In this document: in pieces, positions 42,280 through 50,488 of the stretch
How positions within the stretch are numbered: the first letter of the stretch is position 1
Layout of the letters: each line of letters begins with the position of its first letter
Assembly: GCA_016703605.1 (NCBI GenBank)
Contig: JADJBU010000016.1
Coordinates: forward strand, 6,006 to 70,005
Direction: 5' to 3'
Source of the DNA: Candidatus Villigracilis adiacens
Lineage (GTDB): Bacteria; Chloroflexota; Anaerolineae; Anaerolineales; Villigracilaceae
DNA: 64,000 nucleotides
Program-made: the position numbers and the translations under genes
Notes under the pieces: generated by a model
What the model was told of the DNA's origin: nothing
The model's database searches: none
Seen by the model: the letters and a program-made list of their open reading frames with translations, nothing else

Positions 42280-42314
42280 AAAAAAGCGACGGTCACCTCA
42301 AAGATGACCGTCGC
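42280..42314 (-). terminator. terminator of ssb
   Basis: GCGACGGTCA (42286-42295) pairs with TGACCGTCGC (42305-42314); TTTTTTA follows on the minus strand. Confidence 0.85.
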
Positions 42315-42322
42315 CTGAATTG

Positions 42323-42718
42323 CTACTCGCCAGCCAGCGCGTCGTACTCGCCGGGGTCTTCGTCCACCGCCATCAGCGGCTCTTCCCTCTCCCTGCGGTC
42401 GAGAAATTGCAGGGTCTGGGCAACGATCTTGGTGAAATATTTCGTCTCACCGTTCGAATCGTATTTATCGGTTTTCAGGCGTCCCTCAAGGAAGATCAGA
42501 CTGCCCTTCTTGAGATATTCCTGGCAGACCTCCCCAAGCCTGCCCCATGCTTCAATGTTCGCCCATTCGGTGCTTTCCTTCATCTCGCCGCTCTTGTCTT
42601 TCCAGCGGCTGCTGACGGCAATGCTAAAGTGACAGACCTTCTTGCCGGTGGGGGTGAACTTGGTTTCGGGGTCCCTGCCCAGGTTGCCGATCAACTGAAC
42701 GCGGTTTAATGCTGGCAT
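42323..42718 (-). CDS. ssb: single-stranded DNA-binding protein
   Basis: 131 residues: OB-fold with LNRVQLIGNLGRDPETKFTP, VCHFSIAVSSRW, TEWANIEAWGRLGEVCQEYL, LIFLEGRLKTDKY. SSB coats single-stranded DNA in replication and repair. The protein is short and ends DEDPGEYDALAGE, without the usual flexible linker and acidic DDDIPF-type tip that recruits partners, so it may be a secondary SSB. GGGGAG precedes ATG 42718. Confidence 0.93.
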   Translation of the reverse strand: MPALNRVQLIGNLGRDPETKFTPTGKKVCHFSIAVSSRWKDKSGEMKESTEWANIEAWGRLGEVCQEYLKKGSLIFLEGRLKTDKYDSNGETKYFTKIVAQTLQFLDRREREEPLMAVDEDPGEYDALAGE

Positions 42719-42856
42719 GTCGGCTCCCCTTTCGTTTCAAGGACTTTTAGATGCTGTGTACGTGTCATTTTTAGGCTCCTTTTTATCTAAAAGAACAGAG
42801 TATTAAGTTGTGTTGCCCAGGGCGCGCCTGGGCGAAAATTAACAGGGTTATACTTG

Positions 42857-43072
42857 TTACGACCCTGCGCTTTCCGTATTCGCCGGAGCGGGCGCAGCGG
42901 CGCTTTCCGCCTTCTTGAGCACCGGCATCCCGGTCTTCATTTCGACCACGTTATAACCGGCGGGCACGGCGTCGAGAGCGCCTTCCTTGATTTCCTTCGA
43001 GAAGAAGAACATCTTGCCTTTTGCATGAAGATAGTATGTATTTCCTTTTGAGTTCGTGTATCCGAAAGCCAT
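42857..43072 (-). CDS. small conserved protein of unknown function
   Basis: 71 residues. FGYTNSKGNTYYLHAKGKMF, then FFSKEIKEGALDAVPAGYNV and a TGMPVLKK end: a small two-strand-rich protein I recall as widespread but uncharacterised. It has an Ala/Pro-rich C-terminal tail. AAGGAG precedes ATG 43072. No functional clue from neighbours. Confidence 0.75.
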   Translation of the reverse strand: MAFGYTNSKGNTYYLHAKGKMFFFSKEIKEGALDAVPAGYNVVEMKTGMPVLKKAESAAAPAPANTESAGS

Positions 43073-43172
43073 TGTATTTCTCCTTTTATCTAAGTCTGAT
43101 AAAAGTGTAGAACAAAATTTCTAGCCTGTCAAGTAGTACTTTTGTTTTTGTATATACAAATCGGAGTTTGAC

Positions 43173-44006
43173 GTGGAAATTGTCTCCTCTCTCCTCGACT
43201 TAAGAACCGCCCGCCTCTCTCTCGACGGGACGGTTGGTCTTGTTCCCACGATGGGTTACCTGCACGAGGGGCATTTGTCGCTTGTGGAACGCGCCAAAGC
43301 CGAAAACCGGCGCGTCCTCGTCAGCATCTTTGTTAACCCGAGCCAGTTCGGTCCCAGCGAAGACCTCTCAAAGTACCCGCGCGATCTCGAGCGTGACCTG
43401 AGCCTGCTCCGCCCCCTCGGCGTGGACCTGGTCTGGACGCCCACAGCGGAGATCATGTATCCGCCCGGCTACCAGACCTGGGTCGAGGTCGAGGCGCTCT
43501 CAAAGGGGCTGGAAGGCGCGATGAGGCCCGGTCACTTCCGGGGTGTGGGTACCGTCGTCGCGAAACTGTTCAACGCCACCCAGCCAGACAAGGCCTACTT
43601 CGGGCAGAAGGACGCCCAACAGGTCGCGGTCATCCGCCGCATGGCAACGGATTTGAACTTCCCGCTCGAGGTGATCGTCTGCCCCACCCATCGAGAAGCG
43701 GACGGGCTGGCAATGTCGAGCCGGAATGTGTATTTGAACGTTGACGAACGCCGGGCGGCGGTTGTGCTGTTTCGCGCCTTGAGCGCCGCAAAGGAACTTC
43801 ACGAGGCGGGCGAACGGGATGCGGAAAGGTTGAGGGCAAGGATGAAGGAAACGCTGGCAGGCGAGCCGCTGGCGCAGGCGCAATATGTTTCCTGCGCCGA
43901 TTACGACTCGCTGGAGGAGTTGGATACGGTTACAGGCAAGGCTCTTCTTTCCCTGGCGGTCTATTTTGGAAAAACAAGATTGATCGATAATTTTGTGTTG
44001 GGATAG
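43173..44006 (+). CDS. panC: pantothenate synthetase
   Basis: 277 residues. VGLVPTMGYLHEGHLSLVER (HIGH-like ATP site), VSIFVNPSQFGPSEDLSKYP, RPGHFRGVGTVVAKLFN, KAYFGQKDAQQVAVIRRM and AMSSRNVYL are all diagnostic. It condenses pantoate and beta-alanine with ATP in CoA synthesis. GTG 43173 with GGAG upstream is the start. No panB or panD nearby. Confidence 0.96.
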   Translation: MEIVSSLLDLRTARLSLDGTVGLVPTMGYLHEGHLSLVERAKAENRRVLVSIFVNPSQFGPSEDLSKYPRDLERDLSLLRPLGVDLVWTPTAEIMYPPGYQTWVEVEALSKGLEGAMRPGHFRGVGTVVAKLFNATQPDKAYFGQKDAQQVAVIRRMATDLNFPLEVIVCPTHREADGLAMSSRNVYLNVDERRAAVVLFRALSAAKELHEAGERDAERLRARMKETLAGEPLAQAQYVSCADYDSLEELDTVTGKALLSLAVYFGKTRLIDNFVLG

Positions 44007-44021
44007 GCGATCGGAGGTTTG

Positions 44022-44060
44022 ATGTCCATCGAATACTGCCGCGCCTGCGGCTGGCTTTGA
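44022..44060 (+). pseudogene. N-terminal remnant of a Rdx (SelT/SelW-like) redox gene
   Basis: GGAGG, then ATG, then MSIEYCRACGWL and a TGA stop. The EYCxxCxWL start with CxxC is that of Rdx/SelW-family proteins (EYCTQCRWL type). Sequence after the TGA does not continue the family. Most likely a truncated relic after panC; a TGA-Sec reading is not supported because the motif position after WL is not a selenocysteine site. Confidence 0.45.
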
Positions 44061-44099
44061 AACGCCCACGGTCAGCAAAAGGTATCCTCTCAATTATTC

Positions 44100-44350
44100 T
44101 GGGTGGTTATTCGCCTTTTTAACGCAAAGGCGCAAAGAAAATCGGCTCTTCCGTAATTGATGGGAAAGAGCCTTACCACGAAGGTCACAAAGTACACAAA
44201 GGGGAAAAAGGCGTCAAATTTACAGGCGTTTTTCCTTCGCGACCTTCGTGCCTTTGTGGTGAAAATGGTTTTCCCGTTAAAAACGGTAGAACCAGAAAAT
44301 CGAATTTCGCCGCGCAAAATCAAGCAAAAGTGAATCTTTGCCTTTGAAAA
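44100..44350. repeat. dispersed-repeat-filled intergenic region
   Basis: Contains variants of accacgaaggtcacaaagtacacaaagg, its inverse ccttcgtgcctttgtggtgaaaa, and cccgttaaaaacggtagaac shared inverted with about 21293. The whole 44061-44531 interval shows no supported gene; an open minus-strand frame here translates the repeat. Confidence 0.65.
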
Positions 44351-44531
44351 GCCCGGCGTCTCTGCCTTATGGTTTTGCCCCGAAATTTTGAGAAGATACA
44401 ACAAAAGCGCCATCACGCATTTATTAAAACGCGCATGTCGCTTCGAAGGCTTCATGGGCTCGATCATGTCGGATGAGCCGTTGGGAAATTTACGAACTAT
44501 CTGTTGTCCGGCCCCCATATTTTTTATAAAC

Positions 44532-45839
44532 CTACCCCTTTTTCTTTTTGCGGGGCATTAACTTCCCGATCTCGGTACGGATGACGCGGTTGATGCGGGT
44601 GGGAATGTGGTTGATGTTCTGGGAGATCATGCGTTTGAAAAAGTTGCCGCGCCAGTTTTGCAAAATCGCCTCCATGTAAAGTTTTTCCAGCGATTTGACC
44701 TGCGCTTCGATGGAATATTTTTCGCTCAATACCAGCGAATGTTCGCCAAATTTTTTCAGGCGTTCGCGGTCGGGCAGAAGGTCGGCAAGCACATTGGCGT
44801 ATTTCCTTACATCGAGCGGCGCTTCATACCCATTCAGCCCGTCTTCCAACATGCCTTCAAAGGCTTCGTCTTTGACTGCCACGAAAGGCAGCCCCGAGGC
44901 AATCGCTTCGATGACGGAAATGGGATGGACTTCGGTGGTGGAAGCCGAGAGGAATACATCTGCATCGTGAAAAACATCGGGCAGTTCGGCGCGGTTGACC
45001 ATGCCCAAAAAGTGAATGCGGTCTTTGGCACGGATGGCGTTTGCCTTATCCTGAACGCCCTTGCGCGCAGAACCGTCCCCGGCAAAAACAAGGTGCGCAT
45101 TGGGGACTCGTTCTGAAATGAGATCGAATGCCTCGACGATGAATTCCAGGCGCTTTTCCGGGTCCATGCGCCCGACAGTCAGGAGAATCTGCGCTTCGGG
45201 ACCCAGCCGGAGCCTGTTTCGCAAAGCCCCCGGGTTTTGCGCAGCCCGGAACATGCTCAGGTCGATGCCGTTCGGGATGACGTTGATGGGTTGTTTCACC
45301 TTTTGATTCAACAACAACCGGTGGAACTTCGGCGAAGGGACGATGATCTGGTCGCCCAGATCGGTGGATGCCTTGCTGAACCACGCCGCCGCGTATTTGA
45401 TGATGCCGGTGTTGCCGATGAACTTGATGTAATGGGTGTAGTCGGTGATGGAGGTGTGGTAGGTGTAGATGAGCGGCAGCCGCTTGGTGGAGGCGGTCAG
45501 GTATGCCAGCAGCCCCACGCTCGCCGGGCTGTGCGCGTGAAGCACGTCGAAGTGCCTGCGGGTCAATTTCCAGGTGGAACGGGGTGTGCCAAGCACAGCC
45601 ACATAGATCGGCGGGTTGTTGAGATATTTCAACGAAGGCAGGCGCATCACGTTCGGTTCATTATCCTTGTAGCCGGGGAACTTTGGCGCAAAGATGGTCA
45701 CTTGATGCCCGCGCTTTTTCAAGCCCTCCGAGATCATTTGCAGCGAAACCGATACGCCGTTTACCTGCGGGGCGTAGGTATCGGTAAACAAGCCGATGCG
45801 CAGCGAGCCGATGGGGAGTTCTGCGTTGCCTGATTCCAT
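44532..45839 (-). CDS. glycosyltransferase family 4
   Basis: 435 residues, GT-B fold. RIGLFTDTYAPQVNGVSVSL is the usual N-terminal loop, VLHAHSPASVGLLAYL and LIYTYHTSITDY line the acceptor side, and VGRMDPEKRLEFIVEA, HFLGMVNRAELPDVF and LSASTTEVHPISVIEA (EX7E) form the nucleotide-sugar site. The VNGVS and YHT words resemble diacylglycerol glucosyltransferases. The C-terminus is basic (KLMPRKKKKG), as in membrane-associated lipid glycosyltransferases. ATG 45839 has GAGGTG upstream; the frame to 45893 is a repeat-derived extension. Confidence 0.88.
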   Translation of the reverse strand: MESGNAELPIGSLRIGLFTDTYAPQVNGVSVSLQMISEGLKKRGHQVTIFAPKFPGYKDNEPNVMRLPSLKYLNNPPIYVAVLGTPRSTWKLTRRHFDVLHAHSPASVGLLAYLTASTKRLPLIYTYHTSITDYTHYIKFIGNTGIIKYAAAWFSKASTDLGDQIIVPSPKFHRLLLNQKVKQPINVIPNGIDLSMFRAAQNPGALRNRLRLGPEAQILLTVGRMDPEKRLEFIVEAFDLISERVPNAHLVFAGDGSARKGVQDKANAIRAKDRIHFLGMVNRAELPDVFHDADVFLSASTTEVHPISVIEAIASGLPFVAVKDEAFEGMLEDGLNGYEAPLDVRKYANVLADLLPDRERLKKFGEHSLVLSEKYSIEAQVKSLEKLYMEAILQNWRGNFFKRMISQNINHIPTRINRVIRTEIGKLMPRKKKKG

Positions 45840-45889
45840 ATATTCACCTCTATCAAGACCCTGAATGTCTTTATGATCCTTCGACAAGT

Positions 45890-46114
45890 TCAAGATAAGC
45901 CTTTCGGGTCTGGTTTACTTTCCCGTTCCTTTTGCGAAAGATTCGTCTTCATCCGTTTTGCCAGTTCGCGGCGGGTAAGCATCGCGCGATGCCCGCAGCC
46001 TTTGCATTCCAGACCAATATCCGCGCCGAGGCGGACGACCGTCCACTCGTAGGAGCCACAAGGATGCGGTTTTCGCAGGCGCAGATGGTCGCGCATTTGC
46101 AGATCGGGCAGCAT
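45890..46114 (-). CDS. DUF951 protein
   Basis: 74 residues. MRDHLRLRKPHPCGSYEWTV and RLGADIGLECKGCGHRAMLT carry the DUF951 pattern, with a CGS-CxxC zinc-ribbon-like set, and an Arg/Lys-rich C-terminus. The family is common in Firmicutes and Chloroflexota, often beside ychF or DNA-segregation genes; function unknown. ATG 46114 has TATAAT 6 nt upstream. Confidence 0.88.
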   Translation of the reverse strand: MLPDLQMRDHLRLRKPHPCGSYEWTVVRLGADIGLECKGCGHRAMLTRRELAKRMKTNLSQKERESKPDPKGLS

Positions 46115-46120
46115 GGGAGG

Positions 46121-46126
46121 ATTATA
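46121..46126 (-). promoter_or_regulatory. leaderless -10 promoter box of DUF951 gene
   Basis: Minus-strand TATAAT, spacer cctccc, ATG at 46114. Confidence 0.65.
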
Positions 46127-46307
46127 CCTTTACGACCGTTGGCAATGAATAATTCGCTTGCAGAGGGCGCGCTAAAAGTTGGTAGACGGGATTGCTCCCT
46201 TCGCCGTTCCCGGTGAAGGGTTTACCCGCAACACGCCGCCGAGGACGGCGGCTTTGAGCATACTTATATCAACCTTTGCTTTCACCCGCGCGTGCAAGCA
46301 AAGGTTG

Positions 46308-46394
46308 TCAGTTTGGACTGCAAAAACCTGCCCTGAGCCTGTCGAAGGGTCTCCCGACTTTGGACTGCAAAATCAGGAGGTTTTGCAGTCCAAA
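46308..46394. repeat. dispersed palindrome (copy 2) with cctgagcctgtcgaaggg word
   Basis: TTTGGACTGCAAAATC-AGGA-GGTTTTGCAGTCCAAA at 46359-46394 differs from copy 1 (9066-9101) by one base in the stem; flanks also match. Upstream lies tttggactgcaaaaacctg fused to ccctgagcctgtcgaagggtc, another dispersed word (variants at 29180 and 47428). The 46127-46492 interval holds no supported gene. Confidence 0.75.
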
Positions 46395-46450
46395 TAACAA
46401 ACTTTGAGCGCTCCCACCCTGCTGCTCCTGCGTTATAAGATGCGGGCTGG

Positions 46451-46459
46451 TGGTAAAAT
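46451..46459 (+). promoter_or_regulatory. extended -10 TGGTAAAAT
   Basis: 33 nt upstream of the ATG at 46493, leaving room for the GGAGG ribosome binding site. Confidence 0.5.
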
Positions 46460-46492
46460 CCGCCAATACTTTTGTGACCCGGCGGAGGCGTC

Positions 46493-47389
46493 ATGAATAA
46501 ATCCGTTTTTCCAACTGCGCGGGATTTTCAGGAATCTCATCGTAAACTGATGGGTGAATATGTTGCCGCGATTGATATTGCCTCCCGACTGCCTTTTTTT
46601 GTCAATCTGACAGAGCTGCTTGTGCCGGAGGAAAACGAATCAGCGTTCATGCGGTGGAACAGACTGGGGATGAGTTTTTTTACCCCCTTTACATGGAAAC
46701 CCTTCCTTGTTTTTCTGATCGAGATGCATATCCGCTCAAAGGCGGGGGAAATGATCGTCGCGTACAACCAGCTTGCCCTGCGCCTGCCGGCGGGCAGGGA
46801 ATACAACCGGTTTCGAACGGCGTTGAAGGCGGCGGCGGGCGAGTGCAACCAGATGAATGAAACGCTGGTCGCCTGGAAGAGCGGAAAAACCTTTATGGCG
46901 GGAGCGGTTCCGGTTGCCTTGGGCTGGTTCACATCCTGGCTCGGCACAGATGATGTCCTTTCTGCCCTGCCGCGCTTTGGGGTGATGGTTTCAGAGAATT
47001 TTGCCTCAGGCGATTATCAATTGTTCGCGCGGGTTTCACTTTGGGTCGCCATATCAACCGGGTTATTCCTGTTTCTTTTGAATCAGGCATTCGAAGGGAA
47101 GCGCGCCGTCTTCCTGCCGGTTTTTACCCTGGATAAAATCAAAGCATCGTCCCATAATGTTTACGCCAGCGAAGACGCCCTGTTCGAATTAATTGGACAC
47201 AGGAAAACGCCTGAGTTCGCCCTGGATGCCCTGGGGTTGACCGTTGGCATGATTGCCGCGCTTGCATTGTTCATGCTGCGGATTCGGTATTATCCATTCT
47301 CAACAAGCGTCTTGAATTATTGCGGCGTTATTGCCATTTCTGCCGTTGTTGTAATTGCATTTATTCACTACAAGCGCCGTTGGAAGTAG
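46493..47389 (+). CDS. uncharacterised membrane protein
   Basis: 298 residues with about four hydrophobic segments (FMAGAVPVALGWFTSWLG; LFARVSLWVAISTGLFLFLL; ALDALGLTVGMIAALALFML; YCGVIAISAVVVIAFIHY) and a basic C-terminus. The N-terminal 110 residues are mixed helical. No family recognised. GGAGG precedes ATG 46493. Confidence 0.65.
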   Translation: MNKSVFPTARDFQESHRKLMGEYVAAIDIASRLPFFVNLTELLVPEENESAFMRWNRLGMSFFTPFTWKPFLVFLIEMHIRSKAGEMIVAYNQLALRLPAGREYNRFRTALKAAAGECNQMNETLVAWKSGKTFMAGAVPVALGWFTSWLGTDDVLSALPRFGVMVSENFASGDYQLFARVSLWVAISTGLFLFLLNQAFEGKRAVFLPVFTLDKIKASSHNVYASEDALFELIGHRKTPEFALDALGLTVGMIAALALFMLRIRYYPFSTSVLNYCGVIAISAVVVIAFIHYKRRWK

Positions 47390-47592
47390 CGGCGCGCCAG
47401 TCAATCCTTTATCCGTGTGAATTGCAAAACCTGCCCTGAACCTGTTGAGGGACCCTTGAATTTGCCTGCGCCCAAAGTAATACAGGGGGCGCAAACAGCA
47501 AAATGTATGGTGGAGAATCGGGGAGGTGGGTTTCGGCGGATGTGTAGGTCAGGCGCGGCGATAAAACGCGAGGCTCATCCATGAAAAGCGTG

Positions 47593-47632
47593 AAGGTGAC
47601 AGTCGCTTGCAAAGCGATTGTCACCTTTTTTG
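47593..47632 (+). terminator. intrinsic terminator / GACAGTCGC hairpin
   Basis: AAGGTGACAGTCGCTT and AAAGCGATTGTCACCTT pair with one G-T and are followed by TTTTT. A related GCGACAGTCGCC hairpin occurs at 51505-51537. The rest of 47390-47777 holds repeats (cctgccctgaacctgttgaggg) and no supported gene. Confidence 0.7.
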
Positions 47633-47777
47633 CGCAGATTCTGTATATGGGTCAAACGCCAATTCGCTAACCGGGCGAATAGCGCGAATTCTTCGCGGGA
47701 TGAGTTATATTCGCGTTGTTTACACAGGATTTTCTTTGTTCCGCCAGATGGGTGTTTTTTACGGGTGATCCTGAATT

Positions 47778-49166
47778 TTATGCCCATTTCCAGGTTGTGC
47801 CATCCTTGCTGTCTTCGATGGCGACGCCCAGCGCTTTGAGCTGGTCGCGGATCTCATCGGAGCGCTTCCAGTTTTTGTCTTTGCGGGCTTGGGCGCGTTC
47901 GGCGAGGAGGGCTTCCACCTGGGCTTCGTCTTCGCTCGAGCCTTTTTTCTCTTCGAGTTTCAAGCCGAGCACGCCAGCCAGTTGTTTGAAAGTCTCTTGC
48001 GCAGAAGCGAGTTGTTCGCCGGTTGCGCCGTTATCGCGGGCGGTGTTGACGGACTTGGAGAGTTCGAAGAGTGCGGCGATGGCTCCGGCAGTGTTGAAGT
48101 CATTGTCCATGGCTTCGGTGAAGTTGGCGGCAGCGGATTGAATCGAAGCGGATAAGGCATCAGTGGAGAGTCCGTTTGCTGAGGGTGAGGCAGGCTTGAG
48201 CGCGGATTTGAGGCGTTCGACGTTGCGTTCAGCGGCATCCAGCGTTTCGTCATTAAACATCAGCGGGGCGCGATACGTCCCATTCAGAACCAACATGCGC
48301 ATGACATCGGAAGAACGCTTCGAGAGGAATTCCTTGATGCTGATGATGTTGCCAAGAGACTTGGACATTTTCTCGCCGCCGAGCTGCAACATGCCGTTGT
48401 GGATCCAGTAGCGCGAGAATTCTTTGCCGGTGTAGCTTTCGCTTTGGGCAATTTCGTTTTCGTGATGGGGGAAGATCAGGTCGTTGCCGCCGCCGTGGAT
48501 GTCGATCTGTTCGCCGAGTTCGGCGAGGTTCATGGCGGAGCATTCGATGTGCCAGCCGGGTCGCCCCTTGCCCCAGGGACTGTCCCATGAGATTTCGCCC
48601 GGCTTGGCGGCTTTCCAAAGCGCGAAGTCCATGGGGTGTTCTTTTTGTTCGCCGACTTCGATGCGCGCACCGGCTTGCATGTCTTCGAGCTTGCGACCCG
48701 AGAGGCGGCCGTAATCATCGTCGCTGTTCACGCGGAAGTAGACGTCGCCATTCTGCGCGGCATAGGCGTGACCTTTTTGGATCAGCCCTTCGATGAATTG
48801 GATGATGAGCGGCATGGTGGTGCTAACCTGCGGGTTGGAGGTGGCAGGTAGAACATTCAGGCTTTTGAGGTCGGCGGCGTAATCAGCAATATAACGTGCT
48901 GAAAGTTTGAGCGGGTCTTCGCCGAGTTGATTGGCGCGGTTGATGATCTTATCGTCCACGTCGGTGTAGTTCATGACGTGTTTGACGGAAAATCCGCGAT
49001 ATTCGAGATAACGGCGGACGATGTCGAAGACGATGGCAGACATGGCGTGCCCGACGTGGGCGTCGTTATAGACTGTGACCCCGCAGACGTACATTTTGAC
49101 CTTGTTGGGTTCCAGGGTCTGGAATTCTTCGGTTTTGCGGGTGAGGGTGTTATAGATTTTTAACAT
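47778..49166 (-). CDS. cysS: cysteinyl-tRNA synthetase
   Basis: 462 residues. KMYVCGVTVYNDAHVGHAMS holds the zinc Cys and HIGH-like motif, GWHIECSAM and GGGNDLIFPHHENEIAQSE the zinc site, and EKMSKSLGN the KMSKS loop; the C-terminal anticodon-binding helices end WKWA. ATG 49166 is preferred over the GTG at 49178. Confidence 0.97.
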   Translation of the reverse strand: MLKIYNTLTRKTEEFQTLEPNKVKMYVCGVTVYNDAHVGHAMSAIVFDIVRRYLEYRGFSVKHVMNYTDVDDKIINRANQLGEDPLKLSARYIADYAADLKSLNVLPATSNPQVSTTMPLIIQFIEGLIQKGHAYAAQNGDVYFRVNSDDDYGRLSGRKLEDMQAGARIEVGEQKEHPMDFALWKAAKPGEISWDSPWGKGRPGWHIECSAMNLAELGEQIDIHGGGNDLIFPHHENEIAQSESYTGKEFSRYWIHNGMLQLGGEKMSKSLGNIISIKEFLSKRSSDVMRMLVLNGTYRAPLMFNDETLDAAERNVERLKSALKPASPSANGLSTDALSASIQSAAANFTEAMDNDFNTAGAIAALFELSKSVNTARDNGATGEQLASAQETFKQLAGVLGLKLEEKKGSSEDEAQVEALLAERAQARKDKNWKRSDEIRDQLKALGVAIEDSKDGTTWKWA

Positions 49167-49258
49167 ATTATTTACCACAAAGGGTCACCAGGGTACACAA
49201 AGGATTTTTTATAAACGGGTGTATTTTACCGCATAAAAAAAACAGGACATCTATCGAC

Positions 49259-49296
49259 GCCCTGTTCACTGCTCACTGCTCACTGTTCACTTCTCA
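49259..49296. repeat. GTGAGCAG/GTGAACAG tandem repeat at a stop codon
   Basis: On the minus strand the TGA stop of the PIN-TRAM gene is the first unit of gtgagaagtgaacagtgagc. Confidence 0.7.
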
Positions 49297-50373
49297 CTTG
49301 TTCTTATTCTTCTTCCCATTCTCTTCCTCTACACGCCCGAAGATCATGCGCCCGGCTGAGGTTTGCAGGACCTTGGTGATGTTGACATCCATGTATTCGC
49401 CGATGTAATCGCGCCCATTTTCGACCACAACCATTGTGCCGTCGTCCATGTAGCCGACGCCCTGGCTGTGTTCCTTGCCTTCCTGCATGATGTTGATGCG
49501 CAGGGCTTCACCCGGCAGGACAACCGATTTGACCGCATTTGCAAGTTCGTTGATGTTGAGAACGGTGACGCCCTGTAGTTCGGCGACGCGGTTAAGGTTG
49601 TAATCGTTGGTGAGGATCGGGCTTTTCAACTGCTTGCCAAGCACCACGAGTTTGTCGTCCACTTCGCGCACGCCGTCCACGTTGATATCCGAAATGCGGA
49701 CGAGGATGTTGGGTAGTTTTTGGAGTTCAGCCAGCACTTCCATGCCGCGCCGCCCGCGCTGACGGCGCATCCCATCGGGAGAGTCTGCAATGTATTGCAA
49801 CTCGTTCAAGACGAAACGCGGAATGAGCAGCGTGCCGGGCAGGAAGCCGGTCTTGGCGATGTCGCTCACGCGCCCGTCGATGATGACGCTGGTATCAAGC
49901 AGGATGTTGCGGTTGAGGTTGGTCCATGAGGAGGAGCCGCCGCCTTCGCTTCTTCCGCTCAATGCGCTGAGCAGACCCATGATGTCGCCCTGGCGCATGA
50001 CGAAAATGGATACGCCAAAATAGGAAAAGATCAACACGCCGATGAATGGCAGGATTTCGCTGAACGGGGGGGGGAGCATCGAAAGCGGAAATGCCAGCAG
50101 GGCGGCAATCAGCAGACCAACGATCAGACCGGTTAACCCTGCGAACAGCGATTCGGCGGTCATGCGCCCCAGCAGGGAACGGATGGCTCGCGCGGGTCGG
50201 GTGGTAAAGTATGGGGTGAGAATCAGCCCAGCCAGCGCGCCAGATAAACTGAATACCAGTGTGGTGCGCAGGGCGCCTTCCGGTGAAAACTCCGAAAGTT
50301 GAAATCCCCAGTATCCCCCGGCAAACCCGAGAACGAGCATCCCTATGATGCGAAGAATAAATTCAAAACTCAT
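49294..50373 (-). CDS. membrane PIN-TRAM domain protein (YacL-like)
   Basis: 359 residues. Four membrane segments (FILRIIGMLVLGFAGGYWGF; TLVFSLSGALAGLILTPYF; LFAGLTGLIVGLLIAALLAF; LPFIGVLIFSYFGVSIFVM), then a PIN nuclease domain (NILLDTSVIIDGRVSDI, DDKLVVLGKQLKSPILTNDY) and a C-terminal TRAM domain (EGKEHSQGVGYMDDGTMVVV). YacL-type proteins are putative membrane-tethered RNases. ATG 50373 has AGGAG upstream; the upstream frame extension overlaps moaA's start region and is not used. Confidence 0.9.
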   Translation of the reverse strand: MSFEFILRIIGMLVLGFAGGYWGFQLSEFSPEGALRTTLVFSLSGALAGLILTPYFTTRPARAIRSLLGRMTAESLFAGLTGLIVGLLIAALLAFPLSMLPPPFSEILPFIGVLIFSYFGVSIFVMRQGDIMGLLSALSGRSEGGGSSSWTNLNRNILLDTSVIIDGRVSDIAKTGFLPGTLLIPRFVLNELQYIADSPDGMRRQRGRRGMEVLAELQKLPNILVRISDINVDGVREVDDKLVVLGKQLKSPILTNDYNLNRVAELQGVTVLNINELANAVKSVVLPGEALRINIMQEGKEHSQGVGYMDDGTMVVVENGRDYIGEYMDVNITKVLQTSAGRMIFGRVEEENGKKNKNK

Positions 50374-50465
50374 CAATAACTCCTGTAACAAAAATAATGA
50401 CGCTGTCATGATAGCATGGGCGTTATTCCGCGTCAATCGGAATAAGCAATGTCTAATAAAGTTGA

Positions 50466-50471
50466 TATAAT
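50466..50471 (+). promoter_or_regulatory. -10 box of moaA
   Basis: TATAAT 17 nt before ATG 50489, giving a leader of about 10 nt without a Shine-Dalgarno sequence. Confidence 0.5.
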
Positions 50472-50488
50472 CGCAATCCTCCGACCCC

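Noticed and set aside
44058..44060. TGA as selenocysteine codon in the Rdx-like start
   Set aside because: The codon is not in the CxxU position and downstream sequence does not continue the family; no SECIS-like hairpin is obvious.
44090..44518. Minus-strand open frame of 142 codons
   Set aside because: Its translation contains TTKARRSRR-type words produced by dispersed accacgaagg/ccttcgtg repeats; no ribosome binding site or family.
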